Assembly: GCA_016716305.1 (NCBI GenBank)
Contig: JADJWP010000002.1
Coordinates: forward strand, 1,300,501-1,364,500
DNA: 64,000 nucleotides
Direction: 5' to 3'
Source of the DNA: Chloracidobacterium sp.
GTDB taxonomy: Bacteria > Acidobacteriota > Blastocatellia > Pyrinomonadales > Pyrinomonadaceae
The stretch's first letter is position 1. Each line of letters starts with the position of its first letter. Below the pieces are notes generated by a model. That model searched no databases. It had not been told where the DNA came from and saw only the letters and a list, made by a program, of their open reading frames with translations. A program made the position numbers and the translations under genes. Below are positions 44,373 to 52,724 of the stretch, piece after piece.

Positions 44373-44621
44373 GTGGCAGCAGCTAAACAGATGACCCTGC
44401 AGGATAGGATCTTGCAGATCGATCACATTCAAGCTCGTCGTTTTTCTAAATTGACGGGTGACGCGATTGATATCGCGGCAGAAGGCATTATTCGGCATCT
44501 CCGAGCCTGCGCGAGAATGGATGTAAATCCTGACGCCTCGGCGGTGCGCGAGATCATCGACGATGCCCTAAATGGCCGCCGGGTCTTTGCGGAAACGTCA
44601 AACGACCTCCTGGCCGCTTGA
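44373..44621 (+). CDS. Small protein of unknown function
   Basis: 82 aa from the GTG at 44373, with aaggagaac 6 nt upstream; the reading frame extends to 44325 but the Shine-Dalgarno decides the start. It reads AAAKQMTLQDRILQIDHI, then an Arg-rich helix (QARRFSKLTGDAIDIAAE, RHLRACARMD) and an acidic C-terminal helix. Helical, mildly basic, no membrane segment. Not recognised; possibly a DNA- or RNA-associated protein, given size and charge. Well transcribed unit with terminator. Confidence 0.7.
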   Translation: MAAAKQMTLQDRILQIDHIQARRFSKLTGDAIDIAAEGIIRHLRACARMDVNPDASAVREIIDDALNGRRVFAETSNDLLAA

Positions 44622-44655
44622 TAGTTTAGATAAGTTTTACTAGCAATACATATTG

Positions 44656-44683
44656 GACCGCCGTAATTTTGGCGGTCTTTTTT
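44656..44683 (+). terminator. Terminator after the 82-aa gene
   Basis: Perfect 7-bp stem gaccgcc / ggcggtc with loop gtaatttt and six or more T residues immediately after. Confidence 0.85.
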
Positions 44684-44687
44684 ATTT

Positions 44688-46529
44688 TCACTGCGGCTTT
44701 TCCGGTCTCAAGGTAGCCCTCAATAGCCTAAAGTCCCCGATGTCTTCGATCTGATCGAGAACGTACCAGCGCTCTAGATTCGAACGGTCAGTATTGTCGT
44801 CATTCTTAATTACGACGTATGAGATCAATGGGTCGGACGCCTCTTGAATGCTGAACGCAGAAATAAACCGCTCATAACTTCGAACCTCTTCGGCGATCTC
44901 GGCATGGGTCAACGGCTTTGCTTCACTGCTGAGCCGGTCAGTGTGGCGTCCCCAACCGAAGAGTGCGATCATCGAGACGAAGTCGTTTTTCAATAGATAG
45001 TCCAAGCCTTTCCCGTCGATCCCCTGATAATAAAGCTGAAGATAGTAGCGCCGTTTGCTCTCTTCCCCGCTCAGGCCGGCGAAAACATGCTGATGTCGTG
45101 CCCAAACTATGTTCTGTGGAGCCACGGTCGGCATATCATCTGCAAAGATGCCGTCAAAGGACAACACCGTCGTCCTGTATGCATCCGGGATCGTCCTCGC
45201 AAGCTCTTCAAGCCTCTGTGCCACTGGAAGGCCGGCATCGCGTTGGGCGTTGGCCCAATCGAGAACGCGCACCGTGTAATGACATTCGACAAATCCCCAG
45301 ATCACCGCAGCGAGAGCCGTTCCGGCACAGATCGATCTAATGGTCTTTCCGGCCTCGGCCGATCGGCTGCGCAACAATGCAGCGACGGCTACGATCAGGG
45401 CGAGGACCGAAACGTAGTTGCCAATAAACACCTGATAGTGGATCGGCTGAAGCGAACGTCCGGTAATGATCTGTTGGTTAAAAACTACGAACGGAACAAG
45501 CGCCAAAGCCAATGCGAACAGAACGATACGCTCCTTTATATTTATAAGCTTTGTCGCAAGGCCAGCTATCAGGATCATAAGCACAGCAAAACTTACATAC
45601 TCCGGGAAACGCAGAAGATCCGGGATGCGTGTGTGTACGAGCAGCTGGACATTGTCCATCGTCGCAGTTCGCTGTGAAAGGAGATACGCGTACGGTATCA
45701 GAGCTGCGATGCAAAGGCCGCCGAGCAGGCCCAATTGTTTTATATCCTGTTTCCAGCCTTCAGGCCGTTCCGCGAGCCATACGACGCAGACGCATCCGAG
45801 AAAAGCCGCGGCGGTCGTCCATACATAAAAGTAGCTGAAAACTGTATATGCGAAGCACAATGCGGCGATCGCGATCGTGATCAGCTGCGACGAACCGACG
45901 CCTCCAAAACTGCCCGTTCTTTCAACTGAATGATCCTTACCCGAAATGATCTTCCATACCAGGCCAACGAATGCGAAGAAGGCCGGAAAGGCCATCGCTG
46001 GAATATAGCGGCGAAAGCCGGGGAAGTAGGGATACGAGAACCCATCGAACAATATCTCACTGATCGCCCCTTCCCCGGCGGCCAGAGTTCCGAAACAAAA
46101 GACCGCAAGAGCCGCTGCCATTGCGAACCACGAATCGCCCGTCATTCGGCCAATGAACCAAAAAACAGCGAACGCCGAGAGAAATCCGGCAATTGCGCCG
46201 GCGAGGACCATCGCCCACGGAGTTCCAAAACCCAATATTCGTGCCGGGATCGCGATCGTGTACGGAGCGGCGAACTGAATCGAGAAAAGCGATTCAGGTT
46301 GAGGCGATTCGGGGCTATCATCGCGGCCTGTATACGGATCGTTCTTGCGCGGCCGGCCGTCGATCAACGCCCTCACGTAAGACGCGTATGCGACCTCGTC
46401 GATATCGTTATAAGCGTAGTGGCCATTCCATTCACCGCCGCGTTCATACCACATCTTGAATTGCGGATAGGTGCAGAATATGGCGAGGAATAGGCCGGCA
46501 ATAATGCCGAACCGCCAGTGTAATTTCAT
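44688..46529 (-). CDS. Polytopic membrane protein, GT-C glycosyltransferase-like
   Basis: 613 aa. The first helix (8-24) is followed by a long extracytoplasmic loop with Asp-rich YNDIDEVAYASYVRALID, then about ten more helices grouped to about 430, and a soluble C-terminal domain of 180 residues outside. This layout (loop with Asp pair after TM1, many helices, C-terminal domain) resembles GT-C lipid-linked-sugar glycosyltransferases, but the match is structural only. Starts 3 bp after the stop of a 69-aa gene. Confidence 0.65.
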   Translation of the reverse strand: MKLHWRFGIIAGLFLAIFCTYPQFKMWYERGGEWNGHYAYNDIDEVAYASYVRALIDGRPRKNDPYTGRDDSPESPQPESLFSIQFAAPYTIAIPARILGFGTPWAMVLAGAIAGFLSAFAVFWFIGRMTGDSWFAMAAALAVFCFGTLAAGEGAISEILFDGFSYPYFPGFRRYIPAMAFPAFFAFVGLVWKIISGKDHSVERTGSFGGVGSSQLITIAIAALCFAYTVFSYFYVWTTAAAFLGCVCVVWLAERPEGWKQDIKQLGLLGGLCIAALIPYAYLLSQRTATMDNVQLLVHTRIPDLLRFPEYVSFAVLMILIAGLATKLINIKERIVLFALALALVPFVVFNQQIITGRSLQPIHYQVFIGNYVSVLALIVAVAALLRSRSAEAGKTIRSICAGTALAAVIWGFVECHYTVRVLDWANAQRDAGLPVAQRLEELARTIPDAYRTTVLSFDGIFADDMPTVAPQNIVWARHQHVFAGLSGEESKRRYYLQLYYQGIDGKGLDYLLKNDFVSMIALFGWGRHTDRLSSEAKPLTHAEIAEEVRSYERFISAFSIQEASDPLISYVVIKNDDNTDRSNLERWYVLDQIEDIGDFRLLRATLRPEKPQ

Positions 46530-46532
46530 AAA

Positions 46533-46742
46533 CTATAGAGTGTAACGGTCAAACAGATCCGATGCCCCGGTCTTCTCATTCTCTATTTTCCTGTGATAAT
46601 TGTCCATTTCCTCAATTGATCCGCCGTTCGTACCCTTGCTGAGATCTACTCCTTGCGGAATATTCCGTGAAACGGAAATTTCGTGATATTCTTTGGGAAA
46701 TTTGCCCAGAGATTTCATGCGTCCGCTCTTACCGACATTCAT
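46533..46742 (-). CDS. Small protein upstream of the membrane gene
   Basis: 69 aa, ATG at 46742 with gcgaggaaa upstream; ATG 46718 is an alternative. The C-terminal part is conserved-looking: SRNIPQGVDLSKGTNGGS and EEMDNYHRKIENEKTGASDL. Charged, no hydrophobic stretch. Its stop is 3 bp before the membrane gene's start, so probably translated with it, but the 5' end overlaps the divergent plus-strand gene by 26 bp. Not recognised. Confidence 0.5.
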   Translation of the reverse strand: MNVGKSGRMKSLGKFPKEYHEISVSRNIPQGVDLSKGTNGGSIEEMDNYHRKIENEKTGASDLFDRYTL

Positions 46743-47433
46743 TTTCCTCGCCGCCCTTCACAGTCAGGTCGTCTCCCAAAGGCCAACCGTCGACAAGGAA
46801 CCTGAGATACTTCATCAGCCGGTATTCGAACTATCGCAGGAAGCTATCGCCGCCGGCATCGATGGTACACTTTGGATGGCGGTCAAGATCGACAAAACGG
46901 GTGCCGTAAGCAGAGTGGATATCCTCGCCGGACCCGAATGGCCTTGCAGTTCGAAGCCAAGAAAGGAGATCGAGCGGGTCAAAGAGTCTGTAATGGAGAA
47001 TCTTAGGCAAACTAAGTTTTCACCGGCGGTGAAGAACGGAGAACCCGTAGAGATCGATATCGGGATCAACTTCTGGATCGGTAGGGCATATGAAGAACTC
47101 CTGAGAAGGCGTGAAGAAGCCTCGAAAAGTGCAGGCGTCGCAGCACCGAAGACGATCAAAGCGGGCGTCATGAATGGCCGTGCGATCTCACTTCCAAAAC
47201 CTGAATACCCTTTCGAAGCCCGTTCGAGCCGCGTTTCGGGGACAGTCACCGTGTCTATTCTTATCGACGAGGAAGGCAAAGTGGTCTCCGCCGGTGCAAA
47301 AAATGGTCATCATGCCCTACAGGATGCCTCGCGCAAAGCTGCGTGCGGCGCCCGATTCTCACCGACCGTGCTTGATGGTAAACCCGTAAAGGTATCAGGA
47401 GTGAACACATACAATTTTGTTGCACCCAGATAG
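46717..47433 (+). CDS. Exported protein with two TonB C-terminal-like domains
   Basis: 238 aa from ATG 46717 (MRPLLPTFIFLAALHSQVV), signal peptide. Two copies of the TonB-C fold: about 30-110 (EILHQPVFELSQEAIAAGID, VAVKIDKTG, FSPAVKNGEPV) and about 155-235 (LPKPEYPFEARSSRVSGTVT, ILIDEEGKVVSAGAKNGHHA, FSPTVLDGKPVK). No N-terminal anchor as in real TonB, so not itself an energy transducer; such proteins are common in Bacteroidetes and Acidobacteria. Role unknown. Confidence 0.85.
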   Translation: MRPLLPTFIFLAALHSQVVSQRPTVDKEPEILHQPVFELSQEAIAAGIDGTLWMAVKIDKTGAVSRVDILAGPEWPCSSKPRKEIERVKESVMENLRQTKFSPAVKNGEPVEIDIGINFWIGRAYEELLRRREEASKSAGVAAPKTIKAGVMNGRAISLPKPEYPFEARSSRVSGTVTVSILIDEEGKVVSAGAKNGHHALQDASRKAACGARFSPTVLDGKPVKVSGVNTYNFVAPR

Positions 47434-47486
47434 ATGGCGAGCGCGATCGATCGGCGCATGACCTGACCGGCAGCCCAACCAACGAT

Positions 47487-47933
47487 ATGAGCTTAAAAGA
47501 AATAATAATCGCCGACATCACGGCCGCGATGAAGTCAAAGGACGCAGATCGGCTTTCGACGCTGCGAATGGTCAAGGCCAACCTGATGAACCGACAGATC
47601 GAAAAGGGTTCGGAGTTGACCGATGAAGAGGTGCAGAAGGCACTGCAGTCGTTGGTAAAACAGCGGCGTGACTCGATCGAACAGTATGAAAAGGCCGGAC
47701 GGGCGGAACTTGCAGCAAAAGAAGCGGCCGAGATCACACACATTGAGGCATACCTTCCTCAAGCTGCCACTGCTGAAGAAGTAGAAAAGGCCGTCGCCGA
47801 CGCTATCGCAGAGACCGGGGCAGCTTCAATGAAAGAAATGGGAGTTGTGATGAAGGCCGTGACCGCCAAACTAGCAGGCAGATCGGCCGACGGTCGCGTG
47901 GTCAGCGAGGCAGTAAAGGCAAAACTCTCCTAG
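47487..47933 (+). CDS. yqeY: GatB/YqeY domain protein
   Basis: 148 aa, full YqeY: MSLKEIIIADITAAMKSKDADR, TLRMVKANLMNRQIEKG, VQKALQSLVKQRRDSIEQYEKAGR, IEAYLPQ and C-terminal AVTAKLAGRSADGRVVSEAV. The domain matches the tRNA-binding tail of the GatB amidotransferase subunit and is thought to aid aminoacyl-tRNA handling. Its stop overlaps the first bases of a duplicated dnaJ end on the other strand. Confidence 0.95.
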   Translation: MSLKEIIIADITAAMKSKDADRLSTLRMVKANLMNRQIEKGSELTDEEVQKALQSLVKQRRDSIEQYEKAGRAELAAKEAAEITHIEAYLPQAATAEEVEKAVADAIAETGAASMKEMGVVMKAVTAKLAGRSADGRVVSEAVKAKLS

Positions 47934-48031
47934 CCAAAGATATTCCTGAGCTTGTCCATGAACGACGCGTCGTTAAAGTCGGTGTCTTCAACATCGGCTA
48001 GTTTCTCTAGTATCTTCCGCTGTTCCGTCAT
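47930..48031 (-). pseudogene. Detached copy of the dnaJ C-terminal end
   Basis: Minus-strand frame of 33 codons, starting with ATG and reading MTEQRKILEKLADVEDTDFN, then DASFMDKLRNIFG and stop. The last 31 residues match the end of the true DnaJ at 49608-50702 (KEQRKILEKLADVEDTDFND). It retains one ATG next to a K deletion and could be translated, but has no J or zinc domain. Stop overlaps that of yqeY. Confidence 0.8.
47934..48026. repeat. Direct repeat copy A (dnaJ 3' end)
   Basis: 93 bp matching 49612-49704 with two mismatches by eye. The match ends sharply at 48026/49704; the sequences beyond are unrelated. The repeats enclose 1585 bp with the gene at 48413-49573. Confidence 0.9.
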
Positions 48032-48412
48032 TATTTGTTCACGCGTTTCAATTCAGCGCAGGCCGAGATCGGTATGCAATGGAGAAGTTTGTTCCGTGAA
48101 ATTCTTTTCGAGTCGGGTAAGAATCACGCGATGATAAGTTGCCTTTTGCCAATCAACGGACGATTTTGCACGACGACCCTCGATAGCCCTCCGGCGAAGC
48201 CGAGTTCATCGATTGCCATGCCAATACCAAAAAACATCGCTGTTTCGGCCCCATAGGTGCCAAAAATGAAACTTTTGTAGAAGTAAGCCTGCGTTCACTG
48301 TATAATAAGGTACGTGAATGACTCCCATCTGCGGAATTTTTGGTTTATCCGATATATCGCTTTTGGGAATAAAAGCAATTTTGATGGTTTTTCCGCAGTT
48401 AACGCAGTATTT

Positions 48413-49573
48413 ATGAAAAAGCCAATTGTGTTTATTTTTTTGGTGTTTGTTGCAGTCTCTCTCACCTTTTCGCCAGCTGTAAGATCGCAGGGTTTCAGTC
48501 AAACTGACTTTATTGTCGCTGACGCGTTTGGAAATCGAATCGCAGTTTACGATCAAAATCTAGTATTTCTCAGGTATCTGGATACCACAATAATTGAACC
48601 GTGGGGCCTAACCATTTTGGCGAACGGAAACCTAGCCGCGGTCGGTCGAAATGATACCCCGGGCGTCGGTCGAATCCGTGTTTACGCACCGACTGGTGCA
48701 ATAGTTACTGACTTCACCGACGCAAATATTGGCAATCCGGTCGATATAAAATCTCTTTCAGGCGTACTTTATTGTCCTCAAGATAACGTAGGTGGTGGAA
48801 TCGCTAAATTCACGTCAGGCGGCACATTTACCGGCACCCTTGGCAGCGGTGCATTCTTTAGTGCAGCAATATTGTCGGGCAATGTACTGTGGGCAGGTAA
48901 CACGACGAACACAATTTCCGTTTTTGACTTGAGCACGAACTCGCAGACAGGGTCTTTTGTTTTGGATAACGGCCAAGTTCAGACCAATACGATGTACTAC
49001 AGCGCGATTACCAACACAGTCCTCATGACCGGATCTCCAACCTTTAATACCGTTTATGAGAGGGACATAACAGGTGCTTTCGTTCGTCAGTTTGTCGTTC
49101 CGGCGGGTGAGTTCGTGAATTTCGGTGTCACGCGAGGGCCCGGCAACGACGTATTCGCGACCGTATTATTCGGCTCGAAAGTTCATCGCTGGAATCCCGA
49201 TGGCACCTTCGTTTCGAGCACTGATATTCCTCAGGTCTCAGGTCCGGCGAATATCGTTTGGGCAGGCGGCTTCGCTCCGACCGCTGCGAATGCCAGCGTG
49301 CAAGGCCGCGTTCTTGACGAAAACGGACAAGGGATCGGGTCAGCAACGGTGACTCTAGCAGACACTGAAGGCGGGTCTCGAACAGTTCCAGTTAATCCGT
49401 TTGGCTATTTTAGATTCGACGAAGTCGTGGCCGGACGTGACTATGTCGTCACAGCTTCTCACAAGTCGATCGAATTTTCGCCGCAGGTGATCAACGTTAC
49501 CGATGATGTCAACGAACTAACAATTACCCCGGTCGCTCGATCGACCAAATCCAGTAGCCGGCGTCCGCGATAG
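48413..49573 (+). CDS. Exported beta-propeller with C-terminal CnaB-like domain
   Basis: 386 aa from ATG 48413 (MKKPIVFIFLVFVAVSLTF), signal peptide 1-26; earlier ATG 48314 is not preferred. NHL/SMP-30-like strands repeat (QTDFIVADAFGNRIAVYDQN, GLTILANGNLAAVGRND, VHRWNPDGTFVSSTDI) to about residue 310, followed by a CnaB/carboxypeptidase-regulatory domain (GRVLDENGQGIGSATVTL ... VNPFGYFRFDEV), the same domain type that ends the S8 protease at 27608. More AT-rich than its neighbours and bracketed by the dnaJ-end repeats, suggesting insertion from elsewhere. The 48032-48412 stretch ahead holds no supported gene. Confidence 0.82.
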   Translation: MKKPIVFIFLVFVAVSLTFSPAVRSQGFSQTDFIVADAFGNRIAVYDQNLVFLRYLDTTIIEPWGLTILANGNLAAVGRNDTPGVGRIRVYAPTGAIVTDFTDANIGNPVDIKSLSGVLYCPQDNVGGGIAKFTSGGTFTGTLGSGAFFSAAILSGNVLWAGNTTNTISVFDLSTNSQTGSFVLDNGQVQTNTMYYSAITNTVLMTGSPTFNTVYERDITGAFVRQFVVPAGEFVNFGVTRGPGNDVFATVLFGSKVHRWNPDGTFVSSTDIPQVSGPANIVWAGGFAPTAANASVQGRVLDENGQGIGSATVTLADTEGGSRTVPVNPFGYFRFDEVVAGRDYVVTASHKSIEFSPQVINVTDDVNELTITPVARSTKSSSRRPR

Positions 49574-49607
49574 CTAACTGAAAGTGCGTATCGGATGGCG
49601 GCCCTCA

Positions 49608-50702
49608 TTATCCGAAGATATTCCTGACCTTGTCCATGAACGACGCGTCGTTAAAGTCGGTGTCTTCAACATCGGCTAGTTTCTCTAGTATCTTCCGCTG
49701 TTCCTTCGTCAAAGATTTTGGGGTCACAACCGTTGCAGCGACAAACAGGTCACCTTTGCCGCGGCCGCCCAAGGCCGGCATTCCATGTGACTTCAAACGG
49801 AATACGGTACCGGTCTGCGTCCCGGCCGGAATCTTCAGGTCCTCTTCGCCGTCCAGCGTTTTCACTTTTATTTCAGCACCGAGAGCCGCTTGGCCAAATG
49901 TGATCGGGACGGCAGAATAGAGATTCGCACCCTGCCGTTCAAAGGTTTCATGCTCTGCAACGTGGATCACGACGAAAAGATCGCCCGAAGGGCCGCCATT
50001 CACGCCCGATTCACCCTCACCCGAAACACGCAATCGCGAGCCCGTTTCAACGCCCGCCGGGATCTTTATTTCGAGAGACTTTTCGTTTTCTACCCGGCCC
50101 TGACCTCGGCACTCCTTGCACGGGTTACGGACGATCTTGCCCTTTCCTGAGCAATTCGGGCAGGTCCTCATAACACTGAAGAAACCTTGTTGGTATTGCG
50201 TCTGTCCGCGACCGCCGCAGCTTACGCAAGTCTCGGGCTGGCTGCCGGCTTCGGCACCGCTGCCCTCGCAGGTTCCGCAGGTTTCAAGCCGCGGGATGCG
50301 AAGCTTTTCATCTTTACCTGACGCCGCATCCTCCAGCGTGATCTCAAGGTCATACCGGAGGTCGGAACCGCGCTGTACCGTTGACCGCCGCGACCCGCGA
50401 CCTCCGAACATATCTCCAAAACCGAAGAGGTCAAAAATATCCTCGATGTTCGAGAAGCCGGGGTCAAAACCGCCAGCCCCGCCGCCGGCATGGCCGAAAC
50501 GATCATATGAAGCGCGCTTTTGCGGATCGGAAAGCACCGCATACGCTTCGGCACACTCTTTGAATTTCTCTTCGGCGTGAGGATCATCAGGATTCTTATC
50601 TGGATGAAACTTCACCGCCAACGATCTATAGGCCTTTTTGATCTCGGTGTCGCTCGCGGTCCGCGACACGCCCAGAATCTCGTAATAATCTCTCTTCGCC
50701 AT
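49608..50702 (-). CDS. dnaJ: Chaperone DnaJ
   Basis: 364 aa. J domain with HPD at 33-35 (KFHPDKNPDD), Gly/Phe region GGGAGGFDPGFSNIED, four zinc repeats (CGTCEGSG, CVSCGGRG, CPNCSGKG, CKECRGQG) and two C-terminal beta domains. A full co-chaperone that loads substrates on DnaK. It is last in hrcA-grpE-dnaK-dnaJ, all minus, 157 bp from dnaK. Its last 93 bp recur at 47934-48026. Confidence 0.97.
   Translation of the reverse strand: MAKRDYYEILGVSRTASDTEIKKAYRSLAVKFHPDKNPDDPHAEEKFKECAEAYAVLSDPQKRASYDRFGHAGGGAGGFDPGFSNIEDIFDLFGFGDMFGGRGSRRSTVQRGSDLRYDLEITLEDAASGKDEKLRIPRLETCGTCEGSGAEAGSQPETCVSCGGRGQTQYQQGFFSVMRTCPNCSGKGKIVRNPCKECRGQGRVENEKSLEIKIPAGVETGSRLRVSGEGESGVNGGPSGDLFVVIHVAEHETFERQGANLYSAVPITFGQAALGAEIKVKTLDGEEDLKIPAGTQTGTVFRLKSHGMPALGGRGKGDLFVAATVVTPKSLTKEQRKILEKLADVEDTDFNDASFMDKVRNIFG
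49612..49704. repeat. Direct repeat copy B (dnaJ 3' end)
   Basis: 93-bp partner of 47934-48026, lying inside dnaJ and ending 2 bp before its stop codon; this copy belongs to the intact gene. Confidence 0.9.
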
Positions 50703-50859
50703 ATTGAAAGCTAAGATCTCAGGTCAATGAAATCGTAATGACCGATGCATTTTCCGTTCATACCGCAAACAAAAATCAAAGATGCGCCAGCTCAACCGTT
50801 TGAACTGACGCTCCCTGATATTGTAACCAAATTGTCCGTGCTTTCTCAAGCAGTATGGG

Positions 50860-52665
50860 TCAGACGGCTGCAAGCATCGCGGCGGTAATACGGCCAGCGG
50901 CCTCTTCGACCTTGACGAGCACCAGGTTGATCTCGGTTATGTCGTCGGTACTGAGCGATTCCTCGGCATTGTTCAGAATGCCGTTGATCTCTTGCTGTTC
51001 TTCGAGGGCGAACGATCGGCCATACTCGACCATTGCCTTCCTCGCGTTCTTGATCATGTTCTCGAGCCGGTTACGCTGCACGATAAGCTCGCGTTCTTCG
51101 CGGTCTCGGTCGACCGAGGTTTCGGCTTCCATTATCAATCTTTCGATCTCGTCCGGCGAAAGCCCGGATGAAGGCGATATCTGCATAGCCTGTTCGAGAC
51201 CGGTCATCTTGTCCTGAGCCGAGACGTTCACAATACCGTTGGCGTCGATCTCAAAACTCACATCGACCTGCGGTACGCCGCGGGGTGCCGGCGGGATTCC
51301 GACCAGTTCGAACTTTGCAAGGCTGCGGTTCGCCGAGGCGATCTCGCGTTCGCCCTGAAGAATATGAATCTCGACCGACTGCTGATTGTCGACGACGGTA
51401 GTGAACGTCATCGTGTTCTTTAGCGGGATAGTAGAGTTTCGGTTGATCAGTTTGACGAAAAGTCCGCCGCGAGTTTCGAGGCCAAGGCTCAACGGCAGAA
51501 CGTCGAGCAGCACGATATCCTTGACGTCACCGGTCAAAACTCCGCCCTGGATCGCCGCACCCATTGCCACGACCTCGTCAGGGTTGATCTCGGACGATGG
51601 CTCTTTACCGAAAACCTCTGAAACCGTTCGGGTGATTATCGGCGAGCGCGTTTGACCGCCGACCAGAATCACCTTGTCAATATCGACCGGCTTGAGCTTC
51701 GCATCCCAAAGGGCTTTCTGGCATGGTTCGACCGACGAATCGACAAGGTCCCGAACCAGCTCCTCAAACTTCTCTCTCGTCAAATTGGCGTTGATGTGTT
51801 TTGGGCCGGTCGGGTCAGCGGCGATGAAGGGGAGGCTTATGCTCGTTTCATCAACGCTCGAAAGTTCACATTTTGCCCGCTCGGCTGCCTCTTTCAGCCG
51901 CTGCAGGGCAAGGCGATCTTCTTTTAGATCGATGCCGCTGCTCGTTTTGAAATTATCAACCAACCAATCGATGATCCGCTGGTCAAAATCCTCACCTCCG
52001 AGAAATGTGTTACCTGAGGTCGAAAGCACCTCGAAAACACCGTCGTTTATCTCGAGGATCGAAATATCGAACGTTCCGCCGCCAAGGTCATAGACAGCGA
52101 CCTTTTCGGATTTATTCTTGCCAAAACCATACGCGAGCGCCGCGGCCGTGGGCTCATTGATGATCCTTTCAACCTCAAGCCCGGCGATCTTACCGGCATC
52201 GCGGGTCGCCTGACGCTGCATATCGTCGAAATAGGCCGGCACGGTCACGATGGCTTCCGTGATCTTGTCGCCCAGAAACTCCTCGGCGGCTATCTTCAGC
52301 CGCTGCAGTACGATCGCGGATATTTCAGGCGGGCTGTAAACACGGCCAAGCACCTTGATGTGAGCGTCGCCGTTCGGTGCCTCGACGATCTCGAACGGGA
52401 CCGTTTCGCGCATTTTCTCGACTTCGGGTGAATTGAACTTACGACCGATCAGTCGCTTAACGGCATACAACGTGTTCGCCGGATTAGTCACCGCCTGTCG
52501 CTTGGCGATCTGGCCGACGAGCCGTTCATCTTTGTCCGTAAAGCCAACAACGGATGGGGTTGTCCGCCCGCCTTCTTTGTTCGATATGATCTGAACCGTT
52601 CCGCCTTCGAGTACGGAAACGCAACAGTTCGTAGTGCCAAGATCGATTCCAATTACTTTACTCAT
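50860..52665 (-). CDS. dnaK: Chaperone DnaK (Hsp70)
   Basis: 601 aa. Nucleotide-binding domain motifs IGIDLGTTNCCVSVLEGG, VPAYFDDMQRQATRDAG, VYDLGGGTFDISIL, VILVGGQTRSPII; linker LLDVLPLSLGL; substrate domain; helical lid. The lid ends TAAMLAAV, without the usual acidic Gly/Gln-rich tail, so it is shorter than most DnaKs (630-640 aa). Main Hsp70, acting with GrpE and DnaJ from the same cluster; a second divergent DnaK cannot be excluded elsewhere. Confidence 0.97.
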   Translation of the reverse strand: MSKVIGIDLGTTNCCVSVLEGGTVQIISNKEGGRTTPSVVGFTDKDERLVGQIAKRQAVTNPANTLYAVKRLIGRKFNSPEVEKMRETVPFEIVEAPNGDAHIKVLGRVYSPPEISAIVLQRLKIAAEEFLGDKITEAIVTVPAYFDDMQRQATRDAGKIAGLEVERIINEPTAAALAYGFGKNKSEKVAVYDLGGGTFDISILEINDGVFEVLSTSGNTFLGGEDFDQRIIDWLVDNFKTSSGIDLKEDRLALQRLKEAAERAKCELSSVDETSISLPFIAADPTGPKHINANLTREKFEELVRDLVDSSVEPCQKALWDAKLKPVDIDKVILVGGQTRSPIITRTVSEVFGKEPSSEINPDEVVAMGAAIQGGVLTGDVKDIVLLDVLPLSLGLETRGGLFVKLINRNSTIPLKNTMTFTTVVDNQQSVEIHILQGEREIASANRSLAKFELVGIPPAPRGVPQVDVSFEIDANGIVNVSAQDKMTGLEQAMQISPSSGLSPDEIERLIMEAETSVDRDREERELIVQRNRLENMIKNARKAMVEYGRSFALEEQQEINGILNNAEESLSTDDITEINLVLVKVEEAAGRITAAMLAAV

Positions 52666-52724
52666 AATTTAGGTCCTCAAACGGGGGTTAATAGGGAGGT
52701 AATGATCAGGCGGGGAAGATTCGT

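Noticed and set aside
48124..48237. 37-codon minus-strand frame with ELGFAGGLSRVVVQNRPLIG
   Set aside because: Composition looks protein-like, but it has no ribosome site or partner that I can support, so it was not listed as a gene.
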